Source: Andalucia godoyi (Eukaryota > Discoba > Jakobea > Jakobida > Andaluciidae). From it: DNA of 64,000 nt. Below, in pieces: positions 59,301 to 64,000 of this stretch; the stretch's first letter is position 1, and each line of letters opens with the position of its first letter. The position numbers and the translations under genes were made by a program. The notes under the pieces were generated by a model. That model was not told the origin of the DNA. It did not search any database and saw nothing but the letters and a program-made list of their open reading frames with translations. The stretch spans positions 145,584 to 209,583 of the forward strand of contig VRVR01000036.1 in assembly GCA_009859145.1 (NCBI GenBank), read 5' to 3'.

Positions 59301-60771
59301 CATCACCTCCGAGTCCAAGAATGCCGAGTGCTTGATGGAGACTGATTCAGATCCAGGTTCGCATTCCGATTCCGATTCCAGTTCTGACGTGAATGGTGGA
59401 CGCGATAGTAACGGTGATCATGATGACAATGATTTTGTTGTTTTGGATGCCTCGGACTGGTTGTCTGCAGCAGAAGCCAACTTGAAGACTTCAACGTTGT
59501 TGTCGGGCACGTCACCCATTCTTCCGTCTGCAGGTGAAGAACATTGTTTTGTACCGTCATTCCTGTCGAAGACTGCAAAGCACATGCGGAAATCTTCTGG
59601 GACCCTGCTTCCAGGCAGCGGGGCTTCTGGAAATGGCGCTCAGACGAGTGTCAGCAGCCAAGACAGTTCGGATCAGCGACGAGTCCGATTCGTCCGTGAT
59701 GCGGAGCATCCAGCTATCGCTCTGGGTCTAACGCGAAATCCAGTCGCTGATCTATCACCGTCCATTCCAAGCACTGGAAGCCCTCTACGCTCAACGGGTG
59801 CTTCTACCAAGACCTCCGCCATGGATGCTGGACAAGAAAAGGACTTGTTCGTGCAGAGGACGAGCGCATCCGTACCAATGTCATCGTCTTTGTCGTCCGC
59901 ATCCGTGAATCCATTGCGTGAAGCCAGCAAAGGTTTTGTTGAGACTGTGACTTCGAATGCTTTACCATTCTTGTCGGTTCCAAAGCCGTATTCGTCGGTT
60001 TCATCAGCTTCGATGTTTCATGCCGTTCAGTCGGCGCAGTCAGCGGCTTCCACGTCTGAAGTGCCAACTTGGGAATCCGTGCACGCTGCGCATTCCGATG
60101 CGACCACGGAGAAAAAGAAGGTCCAGAGCAACAGCAACAGCGAGAGCGATGATAGGAACATCAGCAAGAATAAGAAGAATAAGAAGAATAAGAAGACCAG
60201 CAGCAGCACGGAAAAGGAGACAACAAGAGCGAAGGCCTGTCTGAACAAAGAGATGGCACTGGCAGACATGAAAGCAACGATTGCGCAACAGCCACGGGAA
60301 GCAGCAGATCCAGCTAATGCAATCAATCCGTTGACGCATGCGGCGATGCTGTTTCCGCAGTCCTCTCCGTTGTCTTTGAAGCCGCAGACAAGTCTTCCTC
60401 CGTTGCTTGGCATACCTGTGGTGCCACGCTCTTTACCAACAGCTGTGACATCGCTGAGGACCCAGTTTTTGGCCAGTGACTCTGCCGTCGTGCGGGTTCG
60501 ACCGCAAGTCAGTCCCGTGACGATGGCTTCTCCTGCTTCTGCATCCTTCCTATCCGCCCTAGAATTATCCAACATTCAGTCGTTCCACTCTCCCGATGCC
60601 AGCATTCCTTCGTTCGACGCTGGTCCATTCGATGCTGGTCCGTCGTCTGCGAAGGCCGACCGGCTTGCACTCGAGTTGGACAGGAGCAAGTCTGAAAAGA
60701 AGCCTGCGAAATCCAAATCCGTTGCAAAGTCACCTTCCAAGAACAAGTCCGCCAGCAAGAGGTCCCCATAG
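53309..60771 (+). CDS. Giant surface protein: PA14, about 29 Cys-rich repeats, EGF-like, multi-TM, long tail; contains assembly gap
   Basis: At least 2,370 residues are visible, about 2,490 with the gap. Start at ATG 53309, followed by a signal peptide (about 1-32). A few GCC2/GCC3-type Cys repeats precede a PA14 domain (about 119-262, with SGYVRIPVTGSYVFSSTADDG and QNGGNIEYAVKW). Then come about 29 units of 31-32 residues, C-x2-C-(P)-G-x-E-P-...-C-x2-C-...-Y-S-N-A-S-T-x-F-x-C. An EGF-like module (CSGRGNCS...CECLSGWKGADCS) is followed by about eight membrane helices (about 57950-58850) and a 600-residue Ser-rich cytosolic tail ending Lys-rich. It resembles a receptor or adhesin. The frame before and after the gap differs by one base, so the gap length is wrong by 1 (mod 3). 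Confidence 0.87.
54678..54946 (+). repeat. 269-bp direct repeat, left copy
   Basis: Identical over 269 bp to 55373-55641, which begins exactly at the right edge of the assembly gap. Encodes three Cys-rich units. Confidence 0.97.
55021..55372. other. Assembly gap (352 N)
   Basis: Run of N inside the Cys-rich repeat region of the giant surface protein. Its length is not compatible with an open frame (353 or 350 would be), so it is an estimate. Confidence 0.99.
55373..55641 (+). repeat. 269-bp direct repeat, right copy
   Basis: Starts at the first base after the gap; see the left copy. After it the two sequences diverge sharply (ACTTGCCC against TATTGCCC and beyond). Confidence 0.97.
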
Positions 60772-60836
60772 AGCAGGTATATAAAACAACATGTTTACTC
60801 CAGATTTCAGTGCCTCGCAAACATACCGCTTGGCGG

Positions 60837-61955
60837 TTAGATACCTTCGCCGTCTTCGAGCACTGAACCGTCATATACATCTCCCGGCATTTCGCATTCT
60901 GCAAGCTGCCTCTTCCACCTTGCGACTTCGAAATCTGGCACCACATCCAAGCTAGCCTGCTTGTCCAGCGCCATGCAAACTGCCGATCGCAACTGCTTCA
61001 CCTGTTCAAAAAGCATTTCCAGCGCCGCTCCATCGACATCCGGCATATCCTCTCGGCCCACTCGCAACCTCTTCCTTCTCACCGATGCTGCTGCTGTCGT
61101 TGTCGATGATGATGACGATGAGGACAATGTCGTAGTAAAGGATTCTGCTAGGCCATCCGTCGATCTGGGTAGCACTTCACGTTGCGAGTTCTCCGCAGCG
61201 ACAGTCTTGCCAGTGCTCTGCTCACGACGAGGACGGTAACGAAGGTGCCCATCGACGTTGTCGTCATCATCTGCATCTGCATCTGCACCTGCACCTGCAT
61301 CTGCACCTGCACTTGCACCTCCACGCCCTTGCTGGTGCATGCCTCGCCCACTGGGCCTTACGGGAGTCGATGAGGAAAAGTCTGTCGAGGTTGGAGACGA
61401 TGTCCGAGACTGGTCGTCGATGGATGGAGGACTCGCTGACTTGACGAGGATTTTCCCTGGCACACCAACGACGGTGCATCCATTCGGGACATCCTTGACG
61501 ACGACCGACTGCGCACCGACGCGCACATTATCTCCGAGCGTGATGGACCCAAGTACCTTTGCACCGGCGCCAACCAAAACTGAATTGCCAAGAGTTGGGT
61601 GTCTCTTGCCTTTTTGCTTTCCAGTCCCACCAAGCGTGACGCCCTGGAACAAAATGCAGTTCGTGCCAACTACTGCCGTCTCTCCAATCACAACTCCGAT
61701 TCCATGATCCAGAAACAGTCCCGACCCAAGCTTCGCCGCCGGGTGAATATCAATCGCAGTCAACACTCGCGCAGCCGTTGAGATCACGCGCGGCAACAAA
61801 GGAACCCGATGTACATGCAGAAAATGCGCCACCCGATAGCACGCAAGCGCCCATAGTCCCGGATAGCAAACCAATGCCTCGATTGATGAGTGACACGCAG
61901 GATCATTCACTCGGATCGCTTCATAATCCCTCCACAATTCAAACAAAAACGACAT
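60837..61955 (-). CDS. Serine O-acetyltransferase with long C-terminal extension
   Basis: 372 residues; makes O-acetylserine for cysteine synthase. The first about 172 residues are a compact EpsC/short-CysE type enzyme: DPACHSSIEALVCYPGLWAL, then left-handed beta-helix hexapeptides with AIDIHPAAKLG (Asp69), LDHGIGVVIGE (His84), the two catalytic residues 15 apart as in E. coli CysE, and LGGTGKQKGKRHPTLG. It lacks the long N-terminal helical domain of plant and enterobacterial enzymes. Residues about 173-372 are an unrelated tail: Ser/Pro-rich, an Ala/Gly/Asp low-complexity run encoded by a GCACCT/GCATCT array (61264-61322), and a helical end. No targeting peptide. It converges on the giant surface gene with 65 bp between stops. 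Confidence 0.93.
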   Translation of the reverse strand: MSFLFELWRDYEAIRVNDPACHSSIEALVCYPGLWALACYRVAHFLHVHRVPLLPRVISTAARVLTAIDIHPAAKLGSGLFLDHGIGVVIGETAVVGTNCILFQGVTLGGTGKQKGKRHPTLGNSVLVGAGAKVLGSITLGDNVRVGAQSVVVKDVPNGCTVVGVPGKILVKSASPPSIDDQSRTSSPTSTDFSSSTPVRPSGRGMHQQGRGGASAGADAGAGADADADDDDNVDGHLRYRPRREQSTGKTVAAENSQREVLPRSTDGLAESFTTTLSSSSSSSTTTAAASVRRKRLRVGREDMPDVDGAALEMLFEQVKQLRSAVCMALDKQASLDVVPDFEVARWKRQLAECEMPGDVYDGSVLEDGEGI

Positions 61956-62772
61956 TCCACCACAACCACTTAAGAATCAATAAATAGTATTATTAAAAAA
62001 ATCTCCTCCAAAACACAGCAACAATTGAATAATAATGATAAATACGAATGCAGCTCTCGATGATTCTTCACGCATATTACATCAACAGAGAATAATCATT
62101 CACGTGTTTGTTCCAGAGAAACGAGGTTCACTTCGACTACAGTTCCAACTACAGTTCCAACTACAGTTCCAACTACGATTTCCCTGCGTCAAGGGAAAAA
62201 GTACTGTAGTTGCTTCTTTCAACGACCGGTGTAGCATCAAAGGTCCAAAGCTGAAAAGGGAAGGCAGCGGGGTTTCCAGCATCAATTCACCGCTATCTAC
62301 ACAAAAAACCCAAAAAGGGCCGTCTTTGCTTTCTCCAAAGGCCTTGAACCAGCTGACGACAATAATAATATCATTGCGTTTTTTGATCTGATCAAAAAAG
62401 ACGTGTCTCGCTCTGTCTCTCTCTTTCTCTCTCTCTCTCTCTGTCTCTCTCTTTCCTATCGATTCAATTAATCTCCTGCTTTTCGCCTTTTCTCTTTTCC
62501 TTTTCCTTTTCCTTTTCTTCTACTTTTTCCTTTTTGTTTTATTGTTTTATGTTTTATGCTTTATATTTCATTATTTAATAGTCTCTTTATTCGAGGTTTT
62601 TCCACCCTTTCCTTTTTCTCTCTCTCCCACGGTGTTTACGTTTTGGAAATATTGAAAGATTGATTAAAGATTGGAGAGACGGGAAAACGTAGACTGGAAA
62701 AAGTAGATTGAAAAAGAAGAAGAACAAAGGAAACTCGAGGGAGAAGGGAAAAAAATAATAAGGAACGTTCTG
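61956..62772. repeat. Divergent intergenic region with several tandem repeats
   Basis: 817 bp between head-to-head genes. It holds a 12-bp tandem (CAACTACAGTTC, about four units, 62134-62178), a CT-rich tract (62401-62455) and a (TTTTCC)n tract (62487-62521). No supported gene; promoter role for both neighbours inferred. Confidence 0.75.
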
Positions 62773-64000
62773 ATGTCTTTGTCGCCTCCTTCTTCGCCTG
62801 CGAATTCGTCGCCACCGCCACCACCTCCGCCGATGGAAACGGTGCAGAACGAGAGTCTTTCTCCTTCAGCGCCGTATTCGCCGACAATGTACACGTCCCC
62901 GGGGGCGTTTTCGTCTTCATCGTCTGCGAGCGCTTTACAACAGCAGCAGCGGCACGTGTCGGGAGTGTCGTACGATGATGCGCAGAATGTGGACGATTCG
63001 GACGCAGTGTTTGATGATGCGACGTCGCTTGTTCATGATTATGACGGGGGTCAGCACCACCTGGATGGGCGAGGGTCGTCGCTGTTCTCGGATAGTGGAA
63101 GTGGGAATGGCAGAGAGGACGGGTCTGGGTCGAGCTCGTCCATTTCGTCGTCGGCTTCCACGCTTTCGCTTCGTGCCTCGCTGGATAATCTCAGACTTGC
63201 GTCTTCTATGAACTCGTCGGCGGCGACGTCCACAACAGACAAGAATGGAAACAAGCAGAAAGGAACTTCGCGCATCATGTTCCGAAGCGGCGGCTTCTCG
63301 CTGAAGCGGAATAAGAGCAAGCAGCAGTCGCAGTTGCAGTCCCAACGTCATGATGGGGCTGAAGCAACAGACGATGTCGAAATGACGGATGGACATCACG
63401 GCCACGGCGGTGGAGGAGACGGAGACCACCATATTCCGGACGATGCACCAGATCGGTGGAAGGGATACTCGTTGGGAACAGCGCCAAAATCCGTGATTTG
63501 GGGCGCAATCGTGAATCTTGCAAACTGCATTGCGACTGCAGGATTGTGTGGAATCCCTTATGCGCTTGCGCATTCTGGCGGTGTCCTCTTTGGGCCGCTG
63601 TTTGCCATCCTGTTTGTGATCGTGTCGGATATTTCGCTGCGGTCGTTGGTGGAAGCCGGTGTGCACTTCAATGCACTGTCGTACGGTTCCGTGTGCAAAC
63701 GAGCTCTGGGAAAGAATTGGGAACTTGTCCAGCGGATCTCTGTTCTCTTGTTTGCGATTGGAACAATGGCAAATTACTTGATTATTGTGCGAGATACAAT
63801 CCCGGACACGATTGACTATCCTGTCAGAATTCTTATTCTTCTCGTGATTACCGTTACGATTGTGTTGCCGTTGTGCTCTTGCAGATCGCTGGAAGCATTG
63901 TCGAAGACGTCGCTTCTTGCCCTCATGGTCGCCGGGGCTGTAGTCTGTGCGCTTTTCGTGCACTTGTTGACGGGAGATCCGCCTGCGAAGGGCCTGGACG
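62773..64000 (+). CDS. Amino-acid transporter, AAAP/SLC38-like, 3' end outside window
   Basis: 409 codons visible with no stop before the window edge. The start ATG 62773 opens a long disordered N-terminus (about 235 residues) rich in Ser, Pro, Gln, His and Gly. The transporter core follows: the first membrane helix SVIWGAIVNLANCIATAGLCGIPYAL has the unwound-helix G-I-P pattern of the AAAP (SLC32/36/38) family, then SGGVLFGPLFAILFVIVSD and NYLIIVRDTIPD, the latter typical of SLC38 proteins. About five helices are seen before the edge. Probably a vacuolar or plasma-membrane H+ or Na+-coupled amino-acid carrier. The overlapping minus-strand frame 62935-63963 is a shadow. Confidence 0.9.
   Translation, partial: MSLSPPSSPANSSPPPPPPPMETVQNESLSPSAPYSPTMYTSPGAFSSSSSASALQQQQRHVSGVSYDDAQNVDDSDAVFDDATSLVHDYDGGQHHLDGRGSSLFSDSGSGNGREDGSGSSSSISSSASTLSLRASLDNLRLASSMNSSAATSTTDKNGNKQKGTSRIMFRSGGFSLKRNKSKQQSQLQSQRHDGAEATDDVEMTDGHHGHGGGGDGDHHIPDDAPDRWKGYSLGTAPKSVIWGAIVNLANCIATAGLCGIPYALAHSGGVLFGPLFAILFVIVSDISLRSLVEAGVHFNALSYGSVCKRALGKNWELVQRISVLLFAIGTMANYLIIVRDTIPDTIDYPVRILILLVITVTIVLPLCSCRSLEALSKTSLLALMVAGAVVCALFVHLLTGDPPAKGLD

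Noticed and set aside
62935-63963. 342-codon minus-strand frame
   Set aside because: Arg/His-rich shadow of the amino-acid transporter on the plus strand, which has clear membrane helices.

Overview
This 64 kb window comes from a free-living microbial eukaryote, not a bacterium. It holds long, mostly intronless genes on both strands separated by 0.07-1.8 kb spacers. Six short introns (112-196 bp) are each supported by donor, acceptor and reading frame, and every donor begins GTATGT or GTATGA. The gene set is eukaryotic: ER P5A ATPase, eIF3b, PIF1 helicase, two-pore channel, and N-glycosylated multi-membrane proteins. It also makes lysine by the diaminopimelate route (DAP epimerase) and cysteine through a short bacterial-type serine acetyltransferase plus a cytosolic cysteine synthase. 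I cannot name the lineage from sequence alone; DAP lysine synthesis fits algae, oomycetes and some other protists.

Left third (1-26 kb): a 5'-truncated P5A ATPase; an unusual ammonium-transporter-like protein behind a large glycosylated coiled-coil ectodomain; a small four-helix membrane protein; a YqjM-type ene reductase; a charged repeat protein with an N-terminal intron; eIF3b; a 1396-residue type II membrane protein ending in seven Cys-pair repeats; PIF1; DAP epimerase; a GLYAT/FR47-like acetyltransferase; and a coiled-coil protein.

Middle (26-48 kb): a Cache-linked class III adenylyl cyclase, a two-pore channel, an O-fucosyltransferase-like Golgi protein, a Ser-rich coiled-coil protein, a tandem pair of paralogues of unknown family sharing a near-identical 104 bp tract, an unknown helical protein, an NADPH oxidase/ferric reductase, and a SERAC1-like alpha/beta-hydrolase that has lost its nucleophilic serine.

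Right (48-64 kb): cysteine synthase (four exons), proline dehydrogenase (two exons), a giant PA14/Cys-repeat/multi-TM surface protein interrupted by a 352 bp assembly gap, serine acetyltransferase, and a 3'-truncated SLC38/AAAP-type amino-acid transporter. Several products concern amino-acid and nitrogen handling (DAPF, CysE, CysK, ProDH, the Amt-like protein, the amino-acid transporter), but they are separate transcription units and I see no operon-like arrangement.

Non-coding DNA contains many microsatellites, often exactly at gene boundaries, and a dispersed repeat family with three degenerate copies in the same orientation near 21.8, 29.4-30.2 and 52.5-53.1 kb. No tRNA, rRNA or CRISPR was recognised.
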